This document shows positions 42,101 to 50,405 of a stretch of 64,000 nucleotides of DNA, in pieces. How positions within the stretch are numbered: position 1 is the first letter of the stretch; each line of letters starts with the position of its first letter. The notes under the pieces were generated by a model. That model was not told the origin of the DNA. It saw only the letters and a list, made by a program, of their open reading frames with translations, and did no database searches. A program made the position numbers and the translations under genes. Where the stretch lies: positions 15,619-79,618 of the forward strand of contig JBGTCV010000095.1 of NCBI GenBank assembly GCA_041748655.1, in the 5' to 3' direction. This DNA is from Leptofilum sp041748655 (GTDB lineage Bacteria > Chloroflexota > Anaerolineae > Promineifilales > Promineifilaceae).

Positions 42101-42457
42101 GCCCTGTGGCAAACGCTTGGCGAGCGGCTCATGCTAATGTGGAGTCACGCTGCTCTGGCTTTGGTGGCACTGGCCGCTGGCCGGTTGGCTGAGGCGCAAA
42201 CGGAAGCGGCGGCGGCGCTGGCGGGGCTGGACAGTGAAAAAGTCCATCCGCAGCGGCGGCGCTGGGTCTATTTTGTGGCGTATCGGGTCTGGCTGGCGTT
42301 GGGAGAGGGGGAAACGGCCGTTGCTTACCTGAGCCAGGCGGTGCAGGCGATGGCTGAGATCAGCGCCAGGCTTCCAGCAGAAGCCAGGCCGCAATTTCAG
42401 CAGGTTCGTCTCAATGGGCAGATTGCCAGCGCCTGGCAGCGGCACGAGCGCCAGTAG
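39125..42457 (+). CDS. Large transcriptional activator: BTAD domain, AAA ATPase, TPR repeats
   Basis: A 1110-residue regulator. Residues 1-95 are an OmpR/SARP-type winged helix (LLEIRLLGDFSVQQNGRIL, TNLRNLLHRLRQSW), residues 100-250 a bacterial transcriptional activation domain (AQRLLREEPLREATYRRLMKLH), residues 260-640 a STAND/AAA-type ATPase with Walker A GEAGVGKSRL near 287 and Walker B LLLLDDVQWAD near 395, and the rest TPR-like helices with repeated alanine-rich blocks. Such proteins are ATP-dependent signal-responsive activators. It is divergent from the delta-60 gene, which it could control. Nine or more ACGGCCGT words lie in the gene. Confidence 0.9.
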   Translation: MSDLLEIRLLGDFSVQQNGRILTNLDTPRLQALLTYLLLQRDAPQLRRHLAFQLWPDSSEGQARTNLRNLLHRLRQSWPQAADYLQIKTKSIQWQPTAPTKLDVAEFERFLGKAETAVSATDAIAHFQQALSYYQGDLLPSCYDEWIWSPRSRLRQRFLAALEQVIDLLVAQENWPEAIRRAQRLLREEPLREATYRRLMKLHLAHSDRAAALRVYHSCAALLEKELGVSPSAETEAMHQALLATPAKAAALPPRGQLVGRASAWQRLRQIWQAPFTGAPQLVLIEGEAGVGKSRLAQEFLAWAQRQGVITAVTTCYAAESGLPFAPLAGLLEALPLERLAPLWRAELARLRPQLLIEDPTLPPPGPLAESWQQQRFFTALSQAVQPGQQPVLLLLDDVQWADVETLAWLHTLLRGKVPAQLLLLVTLRHGETVSSGLAALLATVRQLDRLTTLSLERLSAAETAVLATALLPEKLDSETAVAFYQHTEGNPLFIVETAQAMRANWQLTPADPLPLPDKVQAMLESRLTQLSATALAVMNLAAAIGRSFTFDVLAQAGSLAEDDLVAALDELWRRRMIIPQGETGYDFSHDKLRQVAYSGLSAARRRQLHGRILDALHTLYRDRLDETVGALAHHAGRAGRRLEAARFALQAGQLDLDRFAPQEAIAHFTQALAGLPATETTRRYAALNGRAQAWQLLNDHANLQADLTQLQSLADAQANTGWQAEVILRRAELAWRQGEQAVARQLAETGLDLARQAGDGGRQAAFLETLARVARNQGDYRQAHHWVTLAHEQFTAVGDRFGQASTLDKLANLTLEAGDYAQAAAMHAEAAAVFRELKATPYELRALSGRALALKFLGDYEVARQIHLQILATAETFNDRNNQWTQQILLGNMAVDLGDIGSAVSWFTTALALARELNNPRDLSMTLNNLGEAYRETGALDDALACYNEGLTVNREKGYQRGEAHSLHGLGLTFLHRQQLVEARAALLEACALWQTLGERLMLMWSHAALALVALAAGRLAEAQTEAAAALAGLDSEKVHPQRRRWVYFVAYRVWLALGEGETAVAYLSQAVQAMAEISARLPAEARPQFQQVRLNGQIASAWQRHERQ

Positions 42458-42598
42458 CTGCTCAAACGTTTTAGAAACGGCAGGCCAGTTATGCTTGGTA
42501 CTACTTTGGTAATTCAGGTGCAAGGCACTGGCCGCAGGCGTTTCAATTGATTGGAACCGTTTGACCAGTGCCTCGCACCACTCAGTAGGATTGGCGCT

Positions 42599-42817
42599 AT
42601 GCCTACACCCAACCACCGGCACCACTTTATTTTAGATATTTGGCCTGAAGCCGTAGATCCAGACCAAATGGAATGGCGCGGCAAAATACAGCATTTGCCC
42701 AGCGGCGAAGCGTACTATTTTCGGGATTGGGCCACGCTGGTCGAACATCTGGAGCTGCTGTTGGCGCTGCCCCCGCCTGTGAATGGTTCTGCTGTGGTTT
42801 GGAAGGATATTGAGTAA
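42599..42817 (+). CDS. Small conserved-looking protein, unknown function
   Basis: A 72-residue protein rich in aromatic and acidic residues (HFILDIWPEAVDPDQMEWRG, then HLPSGEAYYFRDWATLVEHL). The pattern WRGxxxHxPSGExxYFRDW is one I have seen on small proteins of this phylum, but without a known role. ATG 42599 lacks a clear ribosome-binding site. Its stop codon TAA is the first base triplet of a TAATTGAG element. It lies 140 bp after the BTAD regulator on the same strand. Confidence 0.55.
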   Translation: MPTPNHRHHFILDIWPEAVDPDQMEWRGKIQHLPSGEAYYFRDWATLVEHLELLLALPPPVNGSAVVWKDIE

Positions 42818-42872
42818 TTGAGTAATTGCGTAATTGTCCAAAATTACGCAATTACTCAATTACCTAATTACC
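42811..42872. repeat. TAATTGAG palindrome between convergent genes
   Basis: GAGTAATTGAGTAATTGCGTAATT faces AATTACGCAATTACTCAATTAC, a near-perfect inverted repeat of about 24 bp arms that covers both the stop of the small protein and the last codons of citrate synthase. Confidence 0.8.
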
Positions 42873-44004
42873 GTTCCCCAACAGGCACCCAATCGCTGTC
42901 CATTTTGCCGATGTAGCGGGATTGGGGGCGGATGAGACGGCCGTATTTCATCTGCTCAAAACAGTGGGCCAGCCAGCCCGCCGTGCGCCCCACGGCAAAG
43001 GTGGGGGTGAAAAGGTCGGTGTCTAGCCCCAGGCCGTGCAGCAGCAGGGCGGTGTAAAACTCTACGTTGGTTTGCAGGTTGCGCCCTGGTTTGTGTTGTT
43101 CGAGGAGATGAACGGCCGTTTCCTCCACCGCTTTAGCCAATTCATACAGCGCCATGTCCCCGTCGGCACGATACATCTGCTCGGCAGCGACGGACAGCAC
43201 TTCGGCGCGGGGGTCGCGCACTTTGTAGACACGATGGCCAAAGCCCATCAGCCGTTCGCCCGCATCCAATTTGGCTTGCAGCACCGCCTCGGCCCGATCT
43301 GCCGTGCCAATCTCGAACACCGTGTCTAGCGCCGGGCCGGGTGCACCGCCGTGCAGAGGCCCCTTCAGCGCCCCAATCGCCCCGGCAATCGCCGAAACCA
43401 GGTCCGACTGCGTAGCAATGATTACGCGGGCGGCAAACGTAGAGGCGTTCAGACCGTGATCGATGATGGTGTTGAAGTACGTTTCCAGCCCGCGCACGCG
43501 AGCCTCGCTGGGGGGCGTGCCGTTGAGCATGTACAGAAAGTTGGCCGCATGACCCAATGCCGGATCCGGTGCGATAGGCTCCTGTCCCTGTCGCAGCCGG
43601 TGGTAGCTGACCACAATGCTGCCCACGCGAGCCACCACCGTTTTGGCAGTGGTAAAATGATCGGTGCTGCTGCTGCCCAAATCGAGCGTGGCTGAGGCCA
43701 TGCGCAGGGCGTCCATCGGGGTGGTGTGGGCGCTGGCGGCGGCGCGCAGCAGGTTGAGAGTAGCGGGGGGCAACGGCCGTAATGCCGCCAGCTCATCTTT
43801 CAGGTTATCAAGTTCGGTTTGGCTGGGCAAACGGCCGTGCCACAGCAAAAAAACCGCTTCTTCAAAAGTGGCGTTGGCCGCCAGCTTCGCCAGGGGGAAA
43901 CCCGCAATGATCAGCTCCCCTTTTAAGCCATCGACATGGCTCAGCCGCGTTTCCGCCGCCAAAACCCCGGCCAAACCGGGATCGTATCCGTTGGTTGTTG
44001 ACAT
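42868..44004 (-). CDS. Citrate synthase (or 2-methylcitrate synthase)
   Basis: A 378-residue type II-like citrate synthase joining acetyl-CoA and oxaloacetate. H183 in IIDHGLNAS, H218 in GPLHGGAPG and H257 in MGFGHRVYK are in place. The catalytic aspartate position, normally NVDFY, reads NVEFY with E315. The C-terminus is FAVGRTAGWLAHCFEQ, with RLIRPQSRYIG. It may also act on propionyl-CoA. It diverges from threonine dehydratase, with a 9-bp inverted repeat between the two starts. Confidence 0.9.
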   Translation of the reverse strand: MSTTNGYDPGLAGVLAAETRLSHVDGLKGELIIAGFPLAKLAANATFEEAVFLLWHGRLPSQTELDNLKDELAALRPLPPATLNLLRAAASAHTTPMDALRMASATLDLGSSSTDHFTTAKTVVARVGSIVVSYHRLRQGQEPIAPDPALGHAANFLYMLNGTPPSEARVRGLETYFNTIIDHGLNASTFAARVIIATQSDLVSAIAGAIGALKGPLHGGAPGPALDTVFEIGTADRAEAVLQAKLDAGERLMGFGHRVYKVRDPRAEVLSVAAEQMYRADGDMALYELAKAVEETAVHLLEQHKPGRNLQTNVEFYTALLLHGLGLDTDLFTPTFAVGRTAGWLAHCFEQMKYGRLIRPQSRYIGKMDSDWVPVGER

Positions 44005-44141
44005 TTTAGCTCCTTACAACTTTGCGAGTAGGCGAGTTGCAAGTGGCAAGTAAACCTCTCGCCTCTCACTTTTCACTCCCCAATTGACGCATTTTAGTAA
44101 ATTCAGTATGCTTCATTTTAGTAGTTGATTTTGTGGTGTCA

Positions 44142-44163
44142 ATATTGATTAAACAATCAATAT
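44142..44163. promoter_or_regulatory. ATATTGATT-N4-AATCAATAT inverted repeat, putative operator
   Basis: A perfect 9-bp inverted repeat with a 4-bp spacer lies 12 bp before the dehydratase ATG and overlaps a weak promoter-like TTGATT-N17-ATTAAA. It is the only palindrome in this gap unrelated to the repeat families, so it is a candidate regulator site. Confidence 0.45.
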
Positions 44164-44175
44164 AAGGTGGTTTTG

Positions 44176-45144
44176 ATGATTGAATTGGTGGAATTTTTAC
44201 AGGCACAGCGACGGATACGGCCGTATATCCATTACACCCGACTCATCCAAAGTCCGTACCTGAGCGAGCTGACGGGGGGTGATGTCTGGCTGAAGCTGGA
44301 AAATCAGCAGCCGACCGGTTCATTTAAGGTGCGTGGGGCGTCGAACAAAATTAGCCAGCTGAGCGAGGCCGAAAAAGCGCAGGGTATCGTAGCGGCGTCT
44401 GCCGGAAACCATGCACTGGGGGTGGCTCATGCAGCGGCTTTGTTGGGGCTGGCGCAGGCGGATATTTTCGTGCCAGAAACAGCCCCTCAGGCCAAGCTAG
44501 ACAAGCTGCGCCGCTTTCCGGTTAACCTGCACCTGGTGGGGCAAACGTACGACGAGGCGCATCTGGCGGCAGAGGCGTTTCGGCAGCGCACGGGCGCAAC
44601 AGAGATTTCCGCCTATGACGATCTGGCGGTGATTGCTGGACAAGGCACGGTGGGGGTAGAGATTCTGACCAATTTGCCAGCTGCCGAGTTGATTTTGGTG
44701 CCGGTGGGTGGCGGCGGGCTGGTGAGTGGGGTGGCAACGGCCGTTCGCCACATCAAGCCATCGTGCCACATCGTTGGGGTGCAGCCAGAGGCCAGCCCTG
44801 CCGCCCAGCTGAGCTTTGCCCAAAACCGGGCCATCGACCCATACGACCACGCGCCCACTATTGCCGACGGGCTGGCTGGCGGCTTTGGTGCAAAGCCATT
44901 CGACCTGCTGCGAGCCAATCCGCCAGAGGTTGTTCTGGTTAGTGAAGCCGACATTCGCCAGGCGATTTTGGCGCTGCTCGCGGAACATCAGCTGGTTATT
45001 GAGCCATCGGGGGCCACGGCCATTGCGCCGCTGCTGACCGGCGGCGTGGATGTGGTGGGGAAAACGGCCGTATGCATCCTCACCGGTGGGAACCTGGCCA
45101 TGAATTTATTGCGGGAAATAATTACCCAATTACCCAATAACTAA
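44176..45144 (+). CDS. Threonine/serine dehydratase
   Basis: A 322-residue fold-type II PLP enzyme that would deaminate threonine or serine. The PLP lysine is K51 in GSFKVRGASNK, the substrate loop is SAGNHALGVA near 75-84 and the phosphate loop VPVGGGGLVSG near 177-187. There is no C-terminal ACT regulatory domain, so it is a catabolic-type enzyme. AAGGTGG is well placed for ATG 44176; GTG 44167 would lie over it. The final residues ITQLPNN are translated TAATTGGG repeat, showing that the element has replaced the original 3' end. Confidence 0.88.
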   Translation: MIELVEFLQAQRRIRPYIHYTRLIQSPYLSELTGGDVWLKLENQQPTGSFKVRGASNKISQLSEAEKAQGIVAASAGNHALGVAHAAALLGLAQADIFVPETAPQAKLDKLRRFPVNLHLVGQTYDEAHLAAEAFRQRTGATEISAYDDLAVIAGQGTVGVEILTNLPAAELILVPVGGGGLVSGVATAVRHIKPSCHIVGVQPEASPAAQLSFAQNRAIDPYDHAPTIADGLAGGFGAKPFDLLRANPPEVVLVSEADIRQAILALLAEHQLVIEPSGATAIAPLLTGGVDVVGKTAVCILTGGNLAMNLLREIITQLPNN

Positions 45145-45175
45145 ATTAGGGTAATTGAGTAATTGGGTAATTACG
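45118..45175. repeat. TAATTGGG palindrome spanning a gene end and the next start
   Basis: AATTACCCAATTACCCAATAAC faces GGGTAATTGAGTAATTGGGTAATTAC. It encodes the C-terminus of the dehydratase and touches the ATG of the next gene. Confidence 0.8.
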
Positions 45176-46402
45176 ATGGCAAACGACACCTTCATGACCG
45201 CCAAAGAAGCCGCAGCAGCCTTGGGGATATCGCTGCCGACCCTGTATGCCTATGTTAGCCGGGAACTGATTCGGTCGGAGCCAGGAAAGGGCAAGAGCCG
45301 GGCGAGGCGCTATTGGCGGGCGGATGTGGACGCCCTGCGGGCGCGTAAGACGCTGCGGCAAAATCCGGCCAAAGCGGCCGAATCGGCGCTCTATTTTGGC
45401 AGTCCGGTGTTGGCCTCGGCGGTGACTTTGATTGAAGACGGTCGTTTCTTCTACCGAGGCCACGACGGGATACAGCTGGCCCAAACGGCCTCGTTTGAGG
45501 CGGTGGCTTCGCTGCTTTGGCGCGGTACGCTGGATGTTACCGATCTGTTTACGGCTCAACTGCCAGACAGCTTGCAGCAGCGCATGGCTGAGGTGCATAC
45601 CATTTTGCAGCCGCTCTCTCTGTTTGAACGGTTTCAGGTATTGCTGCCCCTGCTGGCGGGGCATGATCTGGCGGCGTATGATCTGGCAGAAACGGCCGTT
45701 TGCCAGACCGGCGCTCGTGTACTCCATCTGCTCACCTGGGCGGTGACGGGGGCCGAACCGCAGGCAGGATTGGCGGTGGCTTTACAACAAGCCTGGGTAC
45801 CAGAGAACCGGGCGGTGGCAAGATTACTCAACACGGCGCTCATCTTGTGCGCGGATCATGAGCTGAACGTTTCCGCGTTTGCGGCGCGGGTGGTGGCTTC
45901 GGCGCAGGCGAACCCGTACGCAGTGGTGCAGGCGGGCCTGGCGGCGCTGCAAGGGGCACGGCACGGGGGCCACACGGAGCGAGTAGCTGCGCTGCTGCGC
46001 GAAGCGGGGTCGGTGGCGGGCGTGCGCCCGACAGTGGTGGCCCGGCTGCGGCGGAGCGAGACGATTCCCGGTTTTGGCCATCCTCTTTACCCGGCAGGGG
46101 ATCCGCGTGGGCTGCTGCTGCTGGATTTGGTGGCACAGGAATTTTTGGGGGAAACGGCCGTCTCAATGACAAAAGAGCTGGTGCAGGTGATGGCTGAGGC
46201 CACCGGCCAGCTGCCCACGATTGATCTAGGGCTGGCAGCTTTGGCGCAGGCGGCCAGGCTGCCCGTCGGTGCGCCGCTGATTTTGTTTGCCTTGGGCCGC
46301 ACAGCGGGCTGGCTGGGGCAGGCGATTGAGCAGTACAAGGATGGCCAACTTATTCGTCCCAGGGCGCGGTATGTGGGCCAAAAACCACTTAAGAACCATT
46401 GA
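45176..46402 (+). CDS. Citrate synthase-like protein with N-terminal MerR/excisionase-type DNA-binding domain
   Basis: A 408-residue fusion. Residues 7-60 form a helix-turn-helix of the HTH_17/MerR type (TAKEAAAALGISLPTLYAYV, then RRYWRADVDALRAR). From 70 to the end is a citrate synthase fold with H228 in ADHELNVS, H263 in ARHGGHTE, H302 in GFGHPLYP and D350 in LPTIDLGLAAL, so the catalytic residues appear intact. It could be a regulator that senses oxaloacetate or acetyl-CoA, or an enzyme held near DNA. It lies 31 bp after threonine dehydratase on the same strand and divergent from the ordinary citrate synthase. Confidence 0.87.
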   Translation: MANDTFMTAKEAAAALGISLPTLYAYVSRELIRSEPGKGKSRARRYWRADVDALRARKTLRQNPAKAAESALYFGSPVLASAVTLIEDGRFFYRGHDGIQLAQTASFEAVASLLWRGTLDVTDLFTAQLPDSLQQRMAEVHTILQPLSLFERFQVLLPLLAGHDLAAYDLAETAVCQTGARVLHLLTWAVTGAEPQAGLAVALQQAWVPENRAVARLLNTALILCADHELNVSAFAARVVASAQANPYAVVQAGLAALQGARHGGHTERVAALLREAGSVAGVRPTVVARLRRSETIPGFGHPLYPAGDPRGLLLLDLVAQEFLGETAVSMTKELVQVMAEATGQLPTIDLGLAALAQAARLPVGAPLILFALGRTAGWLGQAIEQYKDGQLIRPRARYVGQKPLKNH

Positions 46403-46433
46403 CGAATGGACTCAGGTTCCCCATAATGACCCC

Positions 46434-46682
46434 ATGTTTCGTTTATTGCGACAAGTTATTTTGCCGGTAACGGCCGTTCTTTGCCTGCTCATTGGGCTGT
46501 TTTGGCTCTGGTTTTGGTATGAGTTTAGCCTGAGATGGGCGCTTTCTGGCACGCTGCCGGGGTCGGGAGAGTCGGCCGTGGTGTTTTTTGGCAGCGGCGT
46601 GGCCGAGCTGGGCTTTTTGGCCTTTGGCTGGCTGCTGCTGGCGCTGGTTTTGTACGGCTTGCATCGTCGTTGGCAGCGCTAG
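46434..46682 (+). CDS. Small two-helix membrane protein, unknown function
   Basis: An 82-residue protein with two predicted membrane helices (about 8-30, LPVTAVLCLLIGLFWLWFWY; about 52-75, VAELGFLAFGWLLLALVLYG) and a short extracytoplasmic loop with SGTLPGSGES. No family recognised. Start ATG 46434; ribosome-binding site unclear. It lies 31 bp after the citrate synthase-like gene and is followed by a 15-bp perfect hairpin. Confidence 0.5.
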   Translation: MFRLLRQVILPVTAVLCLLIGLFWLWFWYEFSLRWALSGTLPGSGESAVVFFGSGVAELGFLAFGWLLLALVLYGLHRRWQR

Positions 46683-46691
46683 CGCCTCCGC

Positions 46692-46746
46692 ATTTCCCCG
46701 GAAACTGCCTATAGAAGACGCTGCCGGGGGAAGTTTCCGGGGAAAT
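46692..46746. terminator. 15-bp perfect inverted repeat, probable mRNA end
   Basis: ATTTCCCCGGAAACT faces AGTTTCCGGGGAAAT over a 25-nt loop that itself contains the GCCGGGGG run. It sits ten bases after the small membrane protein stop. No long U-tract follows, so either a factor-dependent end or another repeat. Confidence 0.55.
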
Positions 46747-46842
46747 ATTGCCTCTGAGACGGCCGTTTTTACCCCCACGCCAATTCGGATTACAATACCC
46801 CCACAAAAACCTGAAAAGAAAACCCAAGTTGTGTGGATAGAG

Positions 46843-46895
46843 ATTGGAGATTGGAGAATTGTAATCTCCAATCTCCAGTCTCTAATCTCCCAAAG
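46843..46895. repeat. GATTGGAGATTGGAG palindromic element
   Basis: AGATTGGAGATTGGAGAATT faces AATCTCCAATCTCCAGTCTCTAATCTCC. A distinct word family with the same architecture as the other elements; it ends nine bases before the kinase start. Confidence 0.7.
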
Positions 46896-46903
46896 AAGCA
46901 GCG

Positions 46904-49111
46904 ATGACAAACTTAAACCTCCTTCACCGTTTTTCCCGTGCCCAAGATGAAACGGTTCAGCTGAATATGGATGATTTGCGTGGGCGGCTGGCGCAGCGAC
47001 TGGCGCTGCTGGCCATCGGCGTGGCCCAATTTTTCATCCTGTTCTACGAATCGCCTTCGCCGTTTCCCGTTCCGGCGATTGGCTTTTGGCTGCTGCTGAC
47101 TGGTCTGGGCATTGGCGCACTGTCGCTGGCGGGCAGGTCGCCCCGCCTGGCGCGGCATTTGTTGGTATGGGGGTCAACGGCCGTTCTCCTCTTTGCCATG
47201 TTCTTTTTCCCAGCCAACTGGCTGCCGTTTGTGGGCGTGCTGCTCATCTTTTGCCAGGCGATGCTGGTGCAGGGGAGTGAATTTATAACGGGGACGGCGC
47301 TGGCGGGAACGGCCGTTTATCTGGCCATCGTCCAAAATTATCCCTACTCGCTGGCAGGCATCCTCACGAACCTGTTCCTGGCCGTCATCATCGCCTGGCT
47401 GACGATTCGCGCCCTGTACACCGCGCTGGACTGGCTGAGTAAAACCCAGCGCCGCGCCGAGCAGCTGTTGGACGTCACCCGCAGCCAGCAGGCGGAGCTG
47501 CGCAGCACCGTTAAATCGCTGCAAATTACCAACGAGCTGCGCCTCCAGGCGGAGCGTGAGCTGCTCATCGCCAACAAACAGGCGCGGGAATCGCAGCGCA
47601 TGAAGGAGCAGTTTGCCGCCAATATTAGCCATGAATTTCGCACGCCGCTGAGCATCATTTTGGGCTTCAGCGAAGTGATGTATCTTTCGCCAGAAGTGTA
47701 CGGCAGCCTGGCCTGGCCGCCCAAGCTGTACCGGGATGTCAGCCAGATTTACCGCAACAGCCGCCATCTTATGAGCATGATCGACGATATTCTGGATTTG
47801 TCCCATTTTGAGATGACCGGCTTTACCCTGAACAAGGAGCCGACCGGTTTGGAACCGCTGCTGCAAGAGTCGCTCAGCATGGTGGCCGACCTGTTTCGCA
47901 ACGATGCCGTGACGCTGCGGGCCGAAATCGAGCCGGATTTGCCGCTGCTGGAGGTGGATCGCACCCGCTTGCGCCAGGTCTTTTTGAATTTGCTCAACAA
48001 CGCCTGTCGCTTTACGGAGTCTGGCACGGTTTGCCTGCGGGCGTTTCGGCAGGAGGGGGAGGTACGGATTGAGGTTGTGGATACCGGGCCGGGCATTCCT
48101 GAAGAGCAGCTGGCCCGCATTTTTACCGAGTTTTACCAGGTCGATTATTCGCTCAGCCGCAAGCATGGTGGGGCGGGGCTGGGATTAGCTATTTGTCACC
48201 GGTTTGTGCAGGCGCACGACGGCCGTATTTGGGTCAACAGTATCGTGGGCGAAGGCTCTACCTTTACCATTGCCCTGCCCGTTGAGGAGCTGCCCCGGGG
48301 CGGCCAGCTGTACCGTACCCGCGAGCTGGAAGCTGGCCCAGCCAGAAAAGCGCCCACCGTGCTGGTTATCGATTCTGACCCATCGGTGATTAGCCTGGTG
48401 CAGCGTTATTTGGCAGAGTATGAAATTATCTCCTTGGCTGATGACAGCAATTTAGCGGCGCAGGTGGCGACCCACCATCCGGTTGGGGTGGTGTGGAATG
48501 TGGCTCCCGGCGACCCAACCCCCAGGCCGTCGCTGACTCTGCCGGTGCCCATCATCACCTGTTCGCTGCCCAGTCGCACCTGGATGGCCAACGCTTTTGG
48601 CGCAGTGGCCTGCCTGAACAAGCCAATCAACTTTGTCCAGCTCAACCAAACCATCGACAGCTTGGGGGGCGTGGAAAATCTTTTGGTGGTGGATGACAAC
48701 AGCGGCATTTGTCAGCTGGTGGAGCGTGGGTTGGCCACTCGCCCTGGGGCGCTCAGGGTGCGGGTGGCATATGATGGGGAAAGCGGCCTGAACGCCATGC
48801 GCCAGGAGCCGCCCGATTTGCTGCTGCTCGATCTGATCATGCCGGGGTTAAACGGCCGTCAGGTGTTCGACATCATGCAGCAAGAAGAAGCGTTGGCCCA
48901 CATTCCCGTGGTTTTGCTCACCGCCACCGACTTCATCAGCGAGCAGTTTGTAGGCCAAAACAGCCTTCTCTCTGTGCAGCGTTCCCAAATGTTCCAGCCC
49001 ATCGAGATTTTGCAATGTATCCAGCCTCTCCTCAAGACGCTCCAGCCGCGCTACGGTAATCTGGCGGCAGACCAGGCCCTGAATGGCCAGCTTCAGGAAG
49101 GTATGGCATGA
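46904..49111 (+). CDS. Membrane hybrid histidine kinase with one degenerate and one intact receiver domain
   Basis: A 735-residue sensor. Four to five membrane helices span about 33-170, followed by a coiled coil (about 180-235), an HisKA domain with phospho-acceptor H243 in ANISHEFRTPLS, and a HATPase domain with NLLNNACRF, DTGPGIPEE and GGAGLGLAICHRF. The first receiver-like domain (about 485-590, VLVIDSDPSVISLVQRYL) lacks the phosphorylated aspartate block; the second (about 598-720) has D643 in LLLLDLIMPGLNG. It overlaps the next gene by four bases, so sensor and partner are made together. The stimulus is unknown. Confidence 0.9.
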   Translation: MTNLNLLHRFSRAQDETVQLNMDDLRGRLAQRLALLAIGVAQFFILFYESPSPFPVPAIGFWLLLTGLGIGALSLAGRSPRLARHLLVWGSTAVLLFAMFFFPANWLPFVGVLLIFCQAMLVQGSEFITGTALAGTAVYLAIVQNYPYSLAGILTNLFLAVIIAWLTIRALYTALDWLSKTQRRAEQLLDVTRSQQAELRSTVKSLQITNELRLQAERELLIANKQARESQRMKEQFAANISHEFRTPLSIILGFSEVMYLSPEVYGSLAWPPKLYRDVSQIYRNSRHLMSMIDDILDLSHFEMTGFTLNKEPTGLEPLLQESLSMVADLFRNDAVTLRAEIEPDLPLLEVDRTRLRQVFLNLLNNACRFTESGTVCLRAFRQEGEVRIEVVDTGPGIPEEQLARIFTEFYQVDYSLSRKHGGAGLGLAICHRFVQAHDGRIWVNSIVGEGSTFTIALPVEELPRGGQLYRTRELEAGPARKAPTVLVIDSDPSVISLVQRYLAEYEIISLADDSNLAAQVATHHPVGVVWNVAPGDPTPRPSLTLPVPIITCSLPSRTWMANAFGAVACLNKPINFVQLNQTIDSLGGVENLLVVDDNSGICQLVERGLATRPGALRVRVAYDGESGLNAMRQEPPDLLLLDLIMPGLNGRQVFDIMQQEEALAHIPVVLLTATDFISEQFVGQNSLLSVQRSQMFQPIEILQCIQPLLKTLQPRYGNLAADQALNGQLQEGMA

Positions 49112-50325
49112 GTGAGCCTTACTCCAACCAACCTTCCCAGGAATTTCTGGATGCTGTTAAGCTGGCGCTGGAGCATCTGTATGATTTTGCCTTTTTGCAA
49201 AAGCTGGCGTTAGCCCAGCAGCTGCCCCTGGCGCAGCAGGTGGCCGATAGCAAAAAAGCCAGCCAGACATTGGGCCATCTGCTGCGGCGTGAGCTGATCG
49301 AGGCAATTGAGGCGCTCAGCCCGGAAATGGGGGCGGCGGCCCATATGCCCGACATGCGCCAATACAATCTGCTTCAGCTGCATTATGTGGAAGGGCTTAC
49401 CGTTCAGGAGGTGGGGCAGCGTCTGGGGCTTTCTACGCGGCAAACGCATCGCTCTTTGCGCAAGGCGGAGGAGAGCGTGGCTACGGTTTTGTGGACGCGG
49501 GTGCAGCCCGCAAAGGGGGCGGAATCGGCGGCGCAGCTTTCGTCGGTGCAGGCAGAGATTGCCCAGCTGGAAACGACCATGAAGCCAACGGATCTGGCGC
49601 TGCTGCTGCAAGAGGCGCAAAATGGGGTCGCGCCGCTGGCCCAGGCGCGTGGCGTGACGGTGCAGCTGGCAGAGGAGCTGCTGCCTCGGATGGTGGTGTC
49701 GGTGGATACGGCCGTTTCCCGGCAGCTTCTCGTCAGTATGCTCAGTCGTCTGATTCAGGCCACCCGGCAGCAAACTATTACCATTCACGGTTCGCTGGAT
49801 GGGGAGATGGCGCTGCTCAACTTTTCTTTCCCCACCGCCGAGCCGTTGACGCACGATTTTGCCGCCGATACCGTCATCGCCCCGCTGGCCCAGCGGCTGG
49901 GCTGGCAAATTGGCGTCACCGCCCAGAGCAGCGCCCGGTACGAGTTGCAGGTCAAAATTCCGCTGCACGGTCCGGTGGTGCTGGTGGTGGATGACAATCA
50001 GGGGTTGGTGGAGCTGCTGGAACGGTATCTGACGGGGCACAACTGCCGCGTGATTGCGGCCAACAGCGGGCAGGAAGGGTTGGCGCTGCTGGCCCAAACC
50101 ACGCCAGATGCCATCATTCTGGATGCGATGATGCCCGACGTGAGCGGCTGGGACGTACTGCAAACCATACGAAACAGGGTGGAAACGGCCGTAACCCCCG
50201 TCATCATCTGCTCCGTTTTCAACGACCCCGAACTGGCCTATGCCCTGGGCGCTTCCCACTTCATCTCCAAGCCAGTCAGCCGGGACCAAATCCTGACCGC
50301 CCTGCGCCAGCTAAAAGTGGTGTAG
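49108..50325 (+). CDS. Fusion of sigma70-region-4-like HTH, degenerate HATPase-like region and receiver domain
   Basis: A 405-residue protein. Residues about 86-125 form a sigma70 region 4-type helix-turn-helix (LHYVEGLTVQEVGQRLGLST). Residues about 150-290 have the order of a histidine kinase ATPase region (PTDLALLLQEAQNGVAPLAQ, VDTAVSRQLLVSMLSRLIQA, LAQRLGWQIGVTAQSSARYE) but without N, G1 or G2 boxes. Residues 294-405 are a receiver with VVDDNQG and phospho-acceptor D339 in ILDAMMPDVSG, ending with the lysine in FISKPVS. Coupled by ATGA to the histidine kinase, it is the probable output protein. The receiver lies at the C-terminus, opposite to normal response regulators. Confidence 0.82.
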   Translation: MSEPYSNQPSQEFLDAVKLALEHLYDFAFLQKLALAQQLPLAQQVADSKKASQTLGHLLRRELIEAIEALSPEMGAAAHMPDMRQYNLLQLHYVEGLTVQEVGQRLGLSTRQTHRSLRKAEESVATVLWTRVQPAKGAESAAQLSSVQAEIAQLETTMKPTDLALLLQEAQNGVAPLAQARGVTVQLAEELLPRMVVSVDTAVSRQLLVSMLSRLIQATRQQTITIHGSLDGEMALLNFSFPTAEPLTHDFAADTVIAPLAQRLGWQIGVTAQSSARYELQVKIPLHGPVVLVVDDNQGLVELLERYLTGHNCRVIAANSGQEGLALLAQTTPDAIILDAMMPDVSGWDVLQTIRNRVETAVTPVIICSVFNDPELAYALGASHFISKPVSRDQILTALRQLKVV

Positions 50326-50405
50326 GCGTCTTTATTCCCCTCAAAGAAATGAGGCACAACCGTGCCCCAAATTTGCCAGGTGTGCTAACCAAACAGATCA
50401 AGCCG

